Assembly: GCF_003258705.1 (NCBI RefSeq)
Contig: NZ_CP029480.1
Location: forward strand, 4,650,001-4,714,000
Length of the DNA stretch: 64,000 nucleotides
DNA from: Arcticibacterium luteifluviistationis
GTDB taxonomy: Bacteria; Bacteroidota; Bacteroidia; Cytophagales; Spirosomataceae
Direction of reading: 5' to 3'
In this document: positions 33,924 through 42,713 of the stretch, piece after piece
How positions within the stretch are numbered: position 1 is the first letter of the stretch
Layout of the letters: each line of letters opens with the position of its first letter
The notes under the pieces: generated by a model
What the model was told of the DNA's origin: nothing
Seen by the model: only the letters and a program-made list of their open reading frames with translations
Database searches by the model: none
Position numbers and translations under genes: made by a program

Positions 33924-34667
33924 ATGAAAGTCTCTTTAATTACGGTCTGCTTTAATTCAGTCAAAACTATTGGCCACACCATTGAAACGGTTTTGAGTCA
34001 AGACTATGATATTATTGAATATATAATTAAGGATGGTGGCTCTACGGACGGAACGCTAGAATTATTGTCAAAGTATAAAGGACAAATCAAGGTGGTTTCA
34101 AAAGCAGATAAAGGTATTTATGATGCTATGAATCAGGGGCTTGAACTAGTTTCAGGTGACGTGATTGGCATTATTAATTCAGACGACTTTTTTCCAGATA
34201 ATAAGGTTATTTCTAGGGTCGTTGATGAATTTAAAAGTTCGAATGCTGGAGCGGTTTATGGTGATTTGGAATACGTAGATGCCGAGGATACGGATAAAAT
34301 TACCAGAAAGTGGAAGGCAGAGGCTTACGCAAAATCAAACTTCCTGAAAGGGTGGATGCCACCACACCCTACTTTTTTCCTAAAGAAAGAATATTACGAG
34401 CAGTTCGGTTTATTTAATCCCGATTTCAAGTCGGCAGGTGATTACGAATTAATGGTACGTATGCTTTATAAGGAAGATGTAAAAGCTTCCTATATTCCGC
34501 ATGTCCAAATGAAAATGAGAGCTGGTGGCGTAAGTAATGCTTCTCTAAAAAATAGAATTAGAGCGAATAAGGAGGACAGGAGAGCATGGAAAATTAATGG
34601 CATAAAGCCAAAATGGTATACCCTTTGGCAAAAGCCTTTATCCAAAGTGTTTCAATGGCTTAGTTAA
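33924..34667 (+). CDS. glycosyltransferase family 2
   Basis: 247-residue GT-A fold transferase. The N-terminus SLITVCFNSVKTIGHTIETV, the YIIKDGGSTDGTLELL segment, and the SDDFF (Asp-Asp) metal site are typical of GT2. The C-terminal half carries GWMPPHPTFFLKKEYY, the substrate end of the WcaA/ExoO-type subfamily. The acceptor is unknown; it stands apart from any polysaccharide operon. Its 3' end overlaps the opposite Gre-like gene by eight bases. Confidence 0.92.
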   Translation: MKVSLITVCFNSVKTIGHTIETVLSQDYDIIEYIIKDGGSTDGTLELLSKYKGQIKVVSKADKGIYDAMNQGLELVSGDVIGIINSDDFFPDNKVISRVVDEFKSSNAGAVYGDLEYVDAEDTDKITRKWKAEAYAKSNFLKGWMPPHPTFFLKKEYYEQFGLFNPDFKSAGDYELMVRMLYKEDVKASYIPHVQMKMRAGGVSNASLKNRIRANKEDRRAWKINGIKPKWYTLWQKPLSKVFQWLS

Positions 34668-35103
34668 CAGAGAGTACTTTTAAGTCTTTACCTCTAAAAT
34701 TTACTTTCTCACCCTTTTTCTTTCCTTTTAATATTTCACCAATAGGTGATAGTAAAGAGGTTAACATAACTTTTTCTCCTCCTGCTTCTAAAACGCCTGA
34801 ACTTATGCACAGGAAAAATAGACCCATACTTGTTTTTACTAAAGAACCTTGACTCGCAAGCACAAAAGATTGTTCGGGGTTGATGCTTTGTAAAATATTC
34901 CAATCATGATTGGCCTCATGCCACTGTCGAGAATATAGAATGTGGTCGTTATGAGCCATGGCTCGACTGGTTTCAAATTTGTCTCCAGCCGAGCTTTTGG
35001 TATCTTCGTTTGCTGCATCTTGGGCAGCCTCCATTGCTTTTTTTGCTTCGCTCAGTCTTAATTGGACTTTGGCTTTTGCGATATCTAGAAGTTCTTTTTT
35101 CAC
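34660..35103 (-). CDS. GreA/GreB-like elongation factor family protein
   Basis: 147 residues. The N-terminal half is a long two-helix coiled coil (KAKVQLRLSEAKKAMEAAQD, then SSAGDKFETSRAMAHND), with acidic residues near the tip (NEDTKSSAGDKFE), and the C-terminal half is a small FKBP-like beta domain (SLVKTSMGLFFLCIS, then SLLSPIGEILKGKKKGE), the plan of GreA-type RNA-polymerase secondary-channel factors. Databases sometimes mislabel this protein as a 3-oxoacyl-ACP synthase. Start codon is GTG, directly touching the proA stop (TAAGTG), so translation is coupled. Confidence 0.8.
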   Translation of the reverse strand: MKKELLDIAKAKVQLRLSEAKKAMEAAQDAANEDTKSSAGDKFETSRAMAHNDHILYSRQWHEANHDWNILQSINPEQSFVLASQGSLVKTSMGLFFLCISSGVLEAGGEKVMLTSLLSPIGEILKGKKKGEKVNFRGKDLKVLSVN

Positions 35104-36387
35104 TTATCTTATTTGACCGTTACCTCTTAAAACCCATTTTTCAGTTACCATTTTCTCTAAAGCAAAAGGTCCTCTTGCGTGTAATTTCTGCGTTGAAATT
35201 CCTATTTCAGCACCTAAACCAAATTCTTCACCATCAGTAAACCTAGTAGAGGCATTATGATAGACAGAAGCCGCGTCAACATCTCTTATAAATCTTTCAG
35301 CTAAGGCTGTGTCTGAAGTAATGATTGCTTCCGAATGGCGAGATGAATTGTTTTCGATGTGCTCCAAAGCTTCATCAAAACCATCAACTAGTTTAAAAGA
35401 CACTTTAAAATCTAACCATTCTCTACCGAAATCTTCAGGAGTTGCTTTTTGAAGTAATTCGTAACCATTTTTCTTAAAAATGTCATATGCTACCTCATCA
35501 GCATAAACTTCAACATTGTATTCTTTGAAGCCCGCTAAAACCTTTGGTATTAGTTCTGCTGCTACTTCTTTATCTATAATGGCAGTATCTAAAGAGTTAC
35601 AAACAGATGGTCGAGTAACTTTAGCATTGACAATAATAGCCGCTGCCATATCTAAATCTGCTGTCTTTTCTACATAAGTATGACAAACCCCTGCACCAGT
35701 TTCTATAGTTGGTATTAAGGAGTTCTTTCTCACAAAGTTTATTAAACCCGCCGAACCTCTTGGGATAATTACATCCACATATTTTTCAGCTTTTAGTAGT
35801 TCATGCGTATAGGCCCTGTCTGCTGGCAATAAAGTTACTGCCGCTGTTGGGATATTGAATTCTTCCAAAACCTCATGAATAAGCGAAACCAATATAGTGT
35901 TAGAGAAGTGTGCCTCTTTTCCACCTTTAAGTATTGCCGCATTTCCAGAACGCAAACAAAGCGACGCTACATCGATGGTTACATTTGGACGTGACTCATA
36001 TATAATACCAACCACACCTAGCGGATTAGCAATTTTTTCTAACTCTAAACCATTAGGGAGGGTTTTCTTTAATAAAACCTCACCTACAGGATCTTTTAAT
36101 TCGGCTACTACTCTAAGAGAATTAGCGAGCCCTTGTATACGGTCATCTGTTAAAAGTAATCTGTCATACTTTGGATCAGATGTTTCCATTCTGTCAAGAT
36201 CCTTTTTGTTTTCAACTTTGATCTTGTCAACAGACGCTTCGATCTTTTCTGCAAGGCGTTTTAAAATATTACCTTTTTCCTCCGAACTCAATGACGCCAA
36301 ACTCTTTGACGCCTTCCTACAATTGATAAAAATTTCTTCCACGATGCTTTTTCTTTTTTTCAAAGGTCTTAAAAAATACTCGTTCAT
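35104..36387 (-). CDS. proA: glutamate-5-semialdehyde dehydrogenase (gamma-glutamyl phosphate reductase)
   Basis: 427-residue aldehyde-dehydrogenase-fold enzyme making glutamate semialdehyde for proline synthesis. Key blocks: NPLGVVGIIYESRPNVTIDV, LRSGNAAILKGGKEA, and the catalytic Cys263 in VTRPSVCNSLDT. The C-terminal HNASTRFTDGEEFGLGAEIGIST is diagnostic of ProA. proB is absent from the adjacent DNA. The Gre-like gene follows without a gap. Confidence 0.97.
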   Translation of the reverse strand: MNEYFLRPLKKRKSIVEEIFINCRKASKSLASLSSEEKGNILKRLAEKIEASVDKIKVENKKDLDRMETSDPKYDRLLLTDDRIQGLANSLRVVAELKDPVGEVLLKKTLPNGLELEKIANPLGVVGIIYESRPNVTIDVASLCLRSGNAAILKGGKEAHFSNTILVSLIHEVLEEFNIPTAAVTLLPADRAYTHELLKAEKYVDVIIPRGSAGLINFVRKNSLIPTIETGAGVCHTYVEKTADLDMAAAIIVNAKVTRPSVCNSLDTAIIDKEVAAELIPKVLAGFKEYNVEVYADEVAYDIFKKNGYELLQKATPEDFGREWLDFKVSFKLVDGFDEALEHIENNSSRHSEAIITSDTALAERFIRDVDAASVYHNASTRFTDGEEFGLGAEIGISTQKLHARGPFALEKMVTEKWVLRGNGQIR

Positions 36388-36463
36388 TTAAGGATAAGCC
36401 TTCATTTCTAAGATATGATTGCTATTTTTAGAGCAAATTTTATAGACTTAAATACCTTTAACA

Positions 36464-37945
36464 ATGTTTTCAGAAAAAGATCTAGGCCAAATAGCTAAAA
36501 GAGGAAGTGATTTAAAAATAGTGGAAGAGCAGGTTGAAAACTTTAAAAATGGGTTTCCCTTTTTGAAAGTGAAAAAAGCTGCTACCATAGGTGACGGTCT
36601 TATAAAACTAGATGACGCTGAAGTTACAGAGATGGTTGATTTTTTTGACCAACAGGCTTCTAAAAAGAAATTATTAAAGTTTGTTCCTGCCTCAGGAGCA
36701 GCTTCTAGAATGTTTAAAGCTCTTTTTGCTGCAAAGGACGAAGGGAAAACCACGGAAGCCGTAGATACATTTGTCAATGAAATAAATCGTTTTGCTTTTG
36801 CGAAAAGCTTGAAAAAGGTAACTGGTGGCAAGAATGACGCTCAAAGCTTATTAGAAGGCTTGTTAAATTCGGAAGGTTTAGACTACGGTTCTTTACCTAA
36901 AGGGCTTTTAGAGTTTCATGAATACTCTGACGGAACCAGAACAGCTGTAGAAGAACACATGGTAGAAGGGGCTTCTTATGCAAATAGAAACGGAAGAGTA
37001 AGATTGCATTTCACGGTTTCTCCTGAACATAAAACAAGGTTCAAGGCTCTAATAGCTGAAGTTAAAAGTGCTTACGAAGAAAAGTTTGGCGTACAGTTTT
37101 TGTTTAGCTTCTCTGTTCAAAAGAAAAGTACGGATACTATAGCCGTCAATATGGATAACACGCCTTTCAGAAAGGAAGACGGTTCTGTACTATTTAGACC
37201 TGCAGGTCACGGTGCTTTATTAGAGAATCTTAATGAGCAAGATGCAGATGTCATTTTTATAAAGAATATTGACAATGTGGTACCCGATCATTTGAAAGAA
37301 GAGACTATTAAGTATAAGAAAGCATTGGCTGGTCTTCTATTATCTTATCAAAAGAAGCTTTTCAATTTTGCGAAACGATTAGACAAGCCGGAAGTTTCAG
37401 ATTACACAAGGCAGAAAGCTTTAAGCTTTCTGAAAAATGAACTTAGTGTGGTGCCGCCTAAAGGCTTTAGAAATTGGTCTAACGAAGATAAGTTGGCATA
37501 TGCTAAAGTGAAAATAAACAGACCTATCAGGGTTTGTGGTATGGTGAAGAATGTAGGTGAACCAGGTGGAGGCCCGTTTTGGGCTCAAAATTCAGATGAG
37601 TCTGTTTCTTTACAAGTAGTGGAGTCGGCTCAAATTAACTTTAATAGTACTAGTCAAGCTGAAATTTTTCAAAATGCAACGCACTTTAATCCGGTTGATT
37701 TAATAGTATCAACGAAGAACTTTAAGAAGGAGAAGTTTGACCTATTGGCTTTTAGAGATCCTAAAACGGGATTTATTACAGAGAAGTCTCTTACAGGTAA
37801 AGCACTTAAAGCTCAGGAACTTCCTGGTTTATGGAATGGTGCTATGGCAAATTGGAATACTTTATTTGTTGAGGTTCCTTTAATAACTTTTAATCCTGTA
37901 AAAACGGTAAATGATCTTTTAAGAAAAGAGCATCAACCTAAATAA
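36464..37945 (+). CDS. DUF4301 family protein
   Basis: 493-residue cytoplasmic protein of a family largely confined to Bacteroidota. The FVPASGAASRMFKALFAA segment (about 76-93) and RPAGHGALLENLNEQDADVIFIKNID resemble a nucleotidyltransferase-like or sugar-nucleotide-binding fold; this resemblance is my inference. No partner gene is coupled to it. Function is unknown. Confidence 0.9.
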   Translation: MFSEKDLGQIAKRGSDLKIVEEQVENFKNGFPFLKVKKAATIGDGLIKLDDAEVTEMVDFFDQQASKKKLLKFVPASGAASRMFKALFAAKDEGKTTEAVDTFVNEINRFAFAKSLKKVTGGKNDAQSLLEGLLNSEGLDYGSLPKGLLEFHEYSDGTRTAVEEHMVEGASYANRNGRVRLHFTVSPEHKTRFKALIAEVKSAYEEKFGVQFLFSFSVQKKSTDTIAVNMDNTPFRKEDGSVLFRPAGHGALLENLNEQDADVIFIKNIDNVVPDHLKEETIKYKKALAGLLLSYQKKLFNFAKRLDKPEVSDYTRQKALSFLKNELSVVPPKGFRNWSNEDKLAYAKVKINRPIRVCGMVKNVGEPGGGPFWAQNSDESVSLQVVESAQINFNSTSQAEIFQNATHFNPVDLIVSTKNFKKEKFDLLAFRDPKTGFITEKSLTGKALKAQELPGLWNGAMANWNTLFVEVPLITFNPVKTVNDLLRKEHQPK

Positions 37946-38093
37946 ATAGATAAAAATCAGATAGAAAGCGTTTTAAATTGATTGTATTTTTTAAAGAATT
38001 GTACTTTTCGGGGAATTATTGCATTTAAATAATCTTTATGCCCATTCTTCAAATTCGTTTTCCAACATTTGTATCGTAATAATTATTTAAGCA

Positions 38094-38528
38094 ATGGCTA
38101 AAAAGAAAGTTAGTTTTTCGTTGGCAGCAGAAATAGTAGGAGAAGCTACTACTGGTGTTTTAGTGGGCGAGTTTAATAATTGGGACACAAGAAATGGTTA
38201 TGAACTTAAGAAAGCCAAAGATGGTTCTTTGAGTTGTTCTGTTTCTTTAGAAACCGGTCAAACATACCAATACAGATACCTTCTTGATGATGGTAGATGG
38301 GTTAACGATGGTAATGCTGACGATTATAGCTTTGTGGGTAGTTATCAAGTAGATAACTGTGTAATTTCAATACCGTTAGCGGTGGCGAAGAAGACTACAA
38401 AGAAGGTGGCTGCAAAGCCAGCTACTAAAGCGAAACCTGTAGCGAAAGCTACTAAGCCAGCTGCAAAGGTGTCAAAGCCGGCAGCTAAGGTTACTAAGCC
38501 AGCTGCGAAAGCAAAAACGGCGAAGTAG
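38094..38528 (+). CDS. glycogen-binding-domain protein with histone-H1-like tail
   Basis: 144 residues. Residues 1-100 form an isoamylase early-set/AMPK-type glycogen-recognition domain: GVLVGEFNNWDTRNG and GQTYQYRYLLDDGRWVNDGNAD are the classic carbohydrate-binding features. From about residue 102 the protein becomes a Lys/Ala/Pro tail (TTKKVAAKPATKAKPVAK, then repeats of KPAAKV) like histone H1 or AlgP. The tail would bind nucleic acid or another polyanion. This combination may tether glycogen or a regulator to an anionic surface. There is no signal peptide. Confidence 0.88.
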   Translation: MAKKKVSFSLAAEIVGEATTGVLVGEFNNWDTRNGYELKKAKDGSLSCSVSLETGQTYQYRYLLDDGRWVNDGNADDYSFVGSYQVDNCVISIPLAVAKKTTKKVAAKPATKAKPVAKATKPAAKVSKPAAKVTKPAAKAKTAK

Positions 38529-38727
38529 GTTAATGTTTTTGTGAGCAAAACTTATTGTTCTTGATTAATTCAAGATGATAAGATAGATTTAAATATCCGC
38601 TGGGTTAAGGTAATTTAATAGAAGCCTTGACCAGGAAGCTTTAAGAGCTAAACTAATTTAAATATTAGTTGTACTTAAAAGTTAAAGGCGAAAAATAATA
38701 TTATTTCAATAGGGTTGAATATAAAAT

Positions 38728-38755
38728 CCGGAGGCTTTGCCTTCGGTTTTTTTTT
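38728..38755 (+). terminator. intrinsic terminator
   Basis: CCGGAGGC (38728-38735) pairs with GCCTTCGG (38739-38746; one G-T wobble) around TTT and leads into a nine-T run. It ends the transcript that includes the glycogen-binding-domain gene, about 200 bases downstream. Confidence 0.8.
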
Positions 38756-38785
38756 GTCTTAGAGTGTTGTTTTTATTTTCGACAG

Positions 38786-38793
38786 TATCTTTA
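38786..38793 (+). promoter_or_regulatory. putative -7 box of the metalloprotease-like gene
   Basis: TATCTTTA (one mismatch from TAnnTTTG) lies 23 bases before the start codon at 38817, with TTG at 38767-38769. Confidence 0.35.
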
Positions 38794-38816
38794 TAAACAA
38801 AGCACTGTTTAAATAT

Positions 38817-39356
38817 ATGAAAAGAGCTCTTGCGTTTTTCCTTCTTTTAGCCTCTCTGGGCTGTGAAAAAGAAGACCTAGTTTTTGAGTATCGTATTAAT
38901 GATAGTCTCAAAATATATGTAAATAATTTTTATGAAGAAGCTGATAAAAGAGGACTCAATCTTCAGGAGGAAAACCTTATTGTTGATTTTGTAGATAGCC
39001 TTGACGAGGATCTATGTGGTCAATGTGAACGGCCTGGTGGAAAGGATGAACAACAAAGAAAGGTGTTGATTAGCATAACATCCGCTTGTTGGGATCAGGA
39101 GCCCCAACAGAATAGAGAAGCCTTAGTTTTTCATGAATTAGGACATTGTCTATTAAATAGAGAACATAAAGAAATTCTGTTTTCTAGCGGAGCCCCAAAG
39201 AGTATTATGACGCGTGTTTTGGATGGTCCATACCAGCCCTGCGAGTATGTAATAAACGACAATGGAAGTGCTTGTAATAAAACGGTTCGTCGACAATATT
39301 ATATTGATGAACTTTTCAATGAAAATATAGCCACGGTTCCGAGCTGGGCAAATTGA
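38817..39356 (+). CDS. putative zinc metalloprotease-like lipoprotein
   Basis: 179 residues with a lipoprotein signal (SLGC, Cys about 16). The motif HELGHCLLNREH (HExxHxxxxxxH) is a complete zinc-metalloprotease signature, with the preceding REALVF forming the strand before the active-site helix. At least six further cysteines occur in the mature part (CGQC, CWDQ, GHC, CEY, SACN), suggesting disulfides. Function is inferred: a small outer-membrane or periplasmic protease. It matches no family I can name. A TIM-barrel protein gene follows 40 bases later. Confidence 0.8.
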   Translation: MKRALAFFLLLASLGCEKEDLVFEYRINDSLKIYVNNFYEEADKRGLNLQEENLIVDFVDSLDEDLCGQCERPGGKDEQQRKVLISITSACWDQEPQQNREALVFHELGHCLLNREHKEILFSSGAPKSIMTRVLDGPYQPCEYVINDNGSACNKTVRRQYYIDELFNENIATVPSWAN

Positions 39357-39396
39357 AAATATTGTAAATTAGAGTATTCAATCAAAGAAATAATAA

Positions 39397-40227
39397 ATGA
39401 ACTTCTCAAGAAAGAACTTCCTGAAGACACTTGGAGTAAGTGCTTTAGGTTATAGCTCGCTATCCTTCAATACTTTAGGCGATAAAACTGTTGTTGACCA
39501 TAAACTTAGAGTGGGTTTGGCTTCTTATACACTAAGAAAATATAGCTTAGATGAGCTGATAGATATATGCCAAAGATTAGATATTAAGGATGTGGCGTTC
39601 AAAAGTTTCCATTTACCTTATGAATCTTCTGATGAAGAACTAAGACAGATAACCGCTAAAGTTAAAGCAAGAGGTTTAAACCTTTATGGGGGAGGAGTGA
39701 TGTACATGAAAACTCCTGAAGATGTAGAGAAGTACTTTAACTATGCGAAGGCGGCAGGTCTTAAAATGATTATTGCAGCACCGAATCATGAATTACTTCC
39801 CCTAGTAGAGAAAAAAGTAAAAGAAACAGACATTGTTTTAGCTATTCATAATCATGGTCCGGAAGATGATGTTTTCCCTTCGCCTGAAAGTGTCTATAAT
39901 AAAATCAAGCATCTGGATAAGCGAGTTGGTTTATGTATAGATGTTGGGCATACATTCAGACTTAATTTAGACCCCGCCACAGAATTGAAAAAGTATAAAG
40001 ATCGTCTTTATGATGTTCATATTAAGGATGTTAATGAGCAAATTCCTGACGGAAAGGTATTAGAAGTTGGCCGTGGGAAAATGGATATTCCAAGTATTAT
40101 AGCAGCCTTAAAGGAGATTAAGTATGACGGCGTCTTAGGCATGGAATATGAAAAGGATGCAGATCATGCCATGATTGGACTTGCGGAGTCTGTAGGTTAC
40201 GTAAGAGGCGTTATTGACATGGTTTAA
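39397..40227 (+). CDS. exported sugar phosphate isomerase/epimerase (TIM barrel)
   Basis: 276 residues of the xylose-isomerase-like TIM barrel (AP endonuclease 2) family. A Tat-like signal SRKNFLKTLG precedes the domain. Visible blocks: VGLASYTLRKYSLDELID, DIVLAIHNHGPED, and VGLCIDVGHT (metal ligands in HNHGPED and DVGH), ending DGVLGMEYEKDAD. It probably isomerises or epimerises sugars outside the cytoplasm. Its 3' end overlaps the convergent gene by four bases. Confidence 0.9.
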   Translation: MNFSRKNFLKTLGVSALGYSSLSFNTLGDKTVVDHKLRVGLASYTLRKYSLDELIDICQRLDIKDVAFKSFHLPYESSDEELRQITAKVKARGLNLYGGGVMYMKTPEDVEKYFNYAKAAGLKMIIAAPNHELLPLVEKKVKETDIVLAIHNHGPEDDVFPSPESVYNKIKHLDKRVGLCIDVGHTFRLNLDPATELKKYKDRLYDVHIKDVNEQIPDGKVLEVGRGKMDIPSIIAALKEIKYDGVLGMEYEKDADHAMIGLAESVGYVRGVIDMV

Positions 40228-40859
40228 GCCAAAACTTTTAATTTTTCTAAATAAGCCTGAATATCTTCTTCTACATCCACATCGCTTAAAATAGGCAATT
40301 GGGTGTAGGAGAGCTGATGTTTGTCAAAAGTCGCTAAGGCTTCAGCACAAACATTTTCATGTGACCACGTTTTGTTTAGAAAAGTGTCTTTTAAAACGGA
40401 CGGAGCCCTTTTTCCAAGTTTTTCAAAATTGAAACCAATACTGTAGTATCCGCCATCTTTAGCTGGTCCGATAATGGCTTCATGATTTCCTAAATTATTA
40501 AAAGCGGAATTGACAATAGTAGCATTTAATTCAAGGCAGTCACTTCCAATGATTAAAGCTTTTTTAATGCCGGAATTAAGTAGATGTTCAAAACTGGTGA
40601 GCATCTTACTGCCTAAGTTAGGATTAGGGTTTTGAAGGTGTTTTATGAACTCCTTATTATCCCAGGGGTCGGTTCGGTCAATAAATTGACTGTAAAATAG
40701 ATGACGTTCAGCTTTTGATTCTAAAGCTATATTTCGGGTATGAGCCAAAAGTTTAAGGTAAATTTCTAAAGCTTTTTCTTTACCGAGTGTGGCAGCTAAC
40801 CTTGTTTTAGCTTTACCTAATTCAGGATTTTTTATAAAAATAAGAAGGGCGTTTTCCAA
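40224..40859 (-). CDS. TIGR04282 family glycosyltransferase-like protein (DUF2064)
   Basis: 211 residues. FIKNPELGKAKTRLAATLG is the N-terminal hallmark of the TIGR04282/DUF2064 family, followed by IIGSDCLELN and the IIGPAKDGGYYSIGF active-site-like block of nucleotidyl/glycosyltransferase A fold. Some members act in arsenosugar biosynthesis; no arsenic genes are near, so that role is not supported here. Its 5' end lies in front of the RidA promoter region. Confidence 0.88.
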   Translation of the reverse strand: MENALLIFIKNPELGKAKTRLAATLGKEKALEIYLKLLAHTRNIALESKAERHLFYSQFIDRTDPWDNKEFIKHLQNPNPNLGSKMLTSFEHLLNSGIKKALIIGSDCLELNATIVNSAFNNLGNHEAIIGPAKDGGYYSIGFNFEKLGKRAPSVLKDTFLNKTWSHENVCAEALATFDKHQLSYTQLPILSDVDVEEDIQAYLEKLKVLA

Positions 40860-40866
40860 TACTTTT

Positions 40867-40874
40867 TAGTTTTG
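40867..40874 (+). promoter_or_regulatory. putative -7 box of the RidA gene
   Basis: TAGTTTTG matches TAnnTTTG and lies 33 bases before the RidA start. No TTTG at the ideal spacing is seen. Confidence 0.4.
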
Positions 40875-40907
40875 TAGAAGGTCTTGTTCAAATAAAATTT
40901 AATAACA

Positions 40908-41276
40908 ATGCAAAAACATATAATATATACGGAAAAAGCTCCAGAACCGATCGGCCCGTATTCGCAGGCGGTCCTAATAAAGGATACACTTTACGCTTCT
41001 GGGCAAATAGCTTACGAGGCTTCTTTGTCTGGAAACCTAGAATTAGAAACGGAGCAAGTTATGAAAAACTTGGAAGAAGTGTTAAAAGCTGCTGGCATGA
41101 CATTCGATAATGTAGTGAAATGTAGTATTTTTTTGAAATCCATGGATTCATTCTCTGTAGTTAATGAAATCTATGGAAGGTATTTTAAAGAGAATCCACC
41201 AGCTCGCGAAACGGTGGAGGTATCAAAATTACCCAAAGACGTTAATGTAGAAATTTCTTTAATAGCTGTACTTTAA
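40908..41276 (+). CDS. RidA family enamine/imine deaminase
   Basis: 122-residue RidA/YjgF protein that hydrolyses reactive 2-aminoacrylate-type enamines. Family signatures: the N-terminal block APEPIGPYSQAVLIKDTLYASGQI, LKAAGMTFDNVVKCSIFL and the C-terminal PARETVEVSKLPKDVNVEI with the conserved Arg. An exported TIM-barrel gene follows after 20 bases, so the two are likely cotranscribed. Confidence 0.95.
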   Translation: MQKHIIYTEKAPEPIGPYSQAVLIKDTLYASGQIAYEASLSGNLELETEQVMKNLEEVLKAAGMTFDNVVKCSIFLKSMDSFSVVNEIYGRYFKENPPARETVEVSKLPKDVNVEISLIAVL

Positions 41277-41296
41277 TTATTTATAAACCCATTGAA

Positions 41297-42217
41297 ATGA
41301 CAAATCGTAGAAAATTTATTGCTAATTCTGCTCTTTTAGGAGGAGGACTTCTTTTAGGAGCAGACAAGGTGTTTGCAGGTTCACCTTTGAGCACATCAGA
41401 TAAACCATTTAAATCTAATTTCGCACCACATTTTGGAATGTTCAAGAATTCGGCGGGAAAGGATTATGTAGACCAGATAAAGTTTATGCATGAAAGGGGC
41501 TTTAGAGCTCTTGAAGACAATGGTATGATGGGAAAGAGCATAGAAGACCAAGAAAGAATAGCTAAAGAAATGAGCCGTTTGGGTATGCAAATGGGTGTTT
41601 TTGTAATTGCTTTTGATAATTGGCCTCTTAAAACAAGTTTGACTTCTGGAAGCATGGAATGGAAAGAAACTTTCTTGAAGAAATGTAGAGAGGCTGTACC
41701 TGTGGCAAAAAGGGTTAATGCCAAGTGGATGACTGTGGTGCCAGGTAACTTTGATAGAAGCTTGCCTATAGGTATTCAAACAGCTAACGTAGTTGATGCA
41801 CTGAGAAGAGCTGCTGATATTTTCGAACCGCATGGTTTGACCATGGTTTTAGAGCCACTTTCAGATACTCCTGATTTATTCATGCGTACTTCTGACCAAA
41901 CATTTTTGCTTTGTAAAGCGGTGAATAGCCCGTCTTGTAAGATTTTGTTTGATATGTGGCACATGCAAAGAAATGAAGGACGCCTTCAAAGAAACATGGA
42001 CCTAACATGGGATGAAATAGGTTATTTTCAAATAGGAGATGAGCCTGGGAGAAAGGAGCCAACTACTGGTGAAATAAACTATAAGCATCTTTTTAAGCAT
42101 ATTCATGAAAAGGCTGGTCGAGATTTTGTTTTAGGAATGGAACATGGGAATTTTTATGATGGAAAAGAAGGAGAGGAAAAGTTGATAGCGGCCTATAGGT
42201 GGTCAGACGATTTTTGA
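41297..42217 (+). CDS. exported TIM-barrel protein (hydroxypyruvate isomerase-like)
   Basis: 306 residues with a twin-arginine signal (TNRRKFIANSALLGGGLLLG). The mature protein is a xylose-isomerase-like TIM barrel: VLEPLSDTPDLFMRTSDQ and CKILFDMWHMQRNEG contain metal ligands, and the DFVLGMEHGNF end is shared with hydroxypyruvate isomerase-like proteins. It is the second gene after RidA. The natural substrate is unknown. Confidence 0.9.
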   Translation: MTNRRKFIANSALLGGGLLLGADKVFAGSPLSTSDKPFKSNFAPHFGMFKNSAGKDYVDQIKFMHERGFRALEDNGMMGKSIEDQERIAKEMSRLGMQMGVFVIAFDNWPLKTSLTSGSMEWKETFLKKCREAVPVAKRVNAKWMTVVPGNFDRSLPIGIQTANVVDALRRAADIFEPHGLTMVLEPLSDTPDLFMRTSDQTFLLCKAVNSPSCKILFDMWHMQRNEGRLQRNMDLTWDEIGYFQIGDEPGRKEPTTGEINYKHLFKHIHEKAGRDFVLGMEHGNFYDGKEGEEKLIAAYRWSDDF

Positions 42218-42263
42218 GACTTAAGTTTTTAATAAAAAAAAGAAGTACTAAATAATTCCATAT

Positions 42264-42271
42264 TAAATTTG
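42264..42271 (+). promoter_or_regulatory. putative -7 box
   Basis: TAAATTTG matches TAnnTTTG, 19 bases before the start codon at 42291. Confidence 0.4.
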
Positions 42272-42290
42272 GAAAAATACATCTAAACAT

Positions 42291-42713
42291 ATGCAAAATA
42301 TACTACTTAACTGTCATCATTATTTAGCTTTTATAGCTTTGATTTTAATCGCTTGGGCTACAATAAACGGGGTTGTTGGAAATTCTTCTGAGAAGGTTTG
42401 GGAAGCGAAACACCAAAAAGTTAATCTTTTTGCTTTGATAGCTACTCATACTATGCTTTTGCTAGGTATTGTACTTTTAGGAATGGCTATGGCAAATGCA
42501 GATATGGGAGAAATTATGAAAAACTCCGTAGCAAGAAAACAATATGTAGAGCATCCAATGATGGGGATATTGGCGGCAGTTTTTGTGACTATCGGTAATG
42601 CTAAAAGCAAAAAAGGTGTTGGTAATGGAAAGCGTTTTAAGTCAACCATGATTTTTTATGGTATCGCTTTAGTGTTAGTCTTGAGTCGTTTACCTTTTGA
42701 GAAATTGTTTTAA
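42291..42713 (+). CDS. hypothetical membrane protein (4 TM)
   Basis: 140 residues, four hydrophobic segments (LAFIALILIAWATINGVV, LIATHTMLLLGIVLLGMAM, MMGILAAVFVTIG, IFYGIALVLVLSRL) with histidines near the membrane faces (HHYLAF, HTMLLLG, EHPMMG). The pattern of paired His residues recalls b-type haem or quinone proteins, but no such family can be confirmed. Its stop is followed at once by the ATG of a DCC-family gene (TAAATG), so the two are translationally coupled. Confidence 0.8.
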   Translation: MQNILLNCHHYLAFIALILIAWATINGVVGNSSEKVWEAKHQKVNLFALIATHTMLLLGIVLLGMAMANADMGEIMKNSVARKQYVEHPMMGILAAVFVTIGNAKSKKGVGNGKRFKSTMIFYGIALVLVLSRLPFEKLF

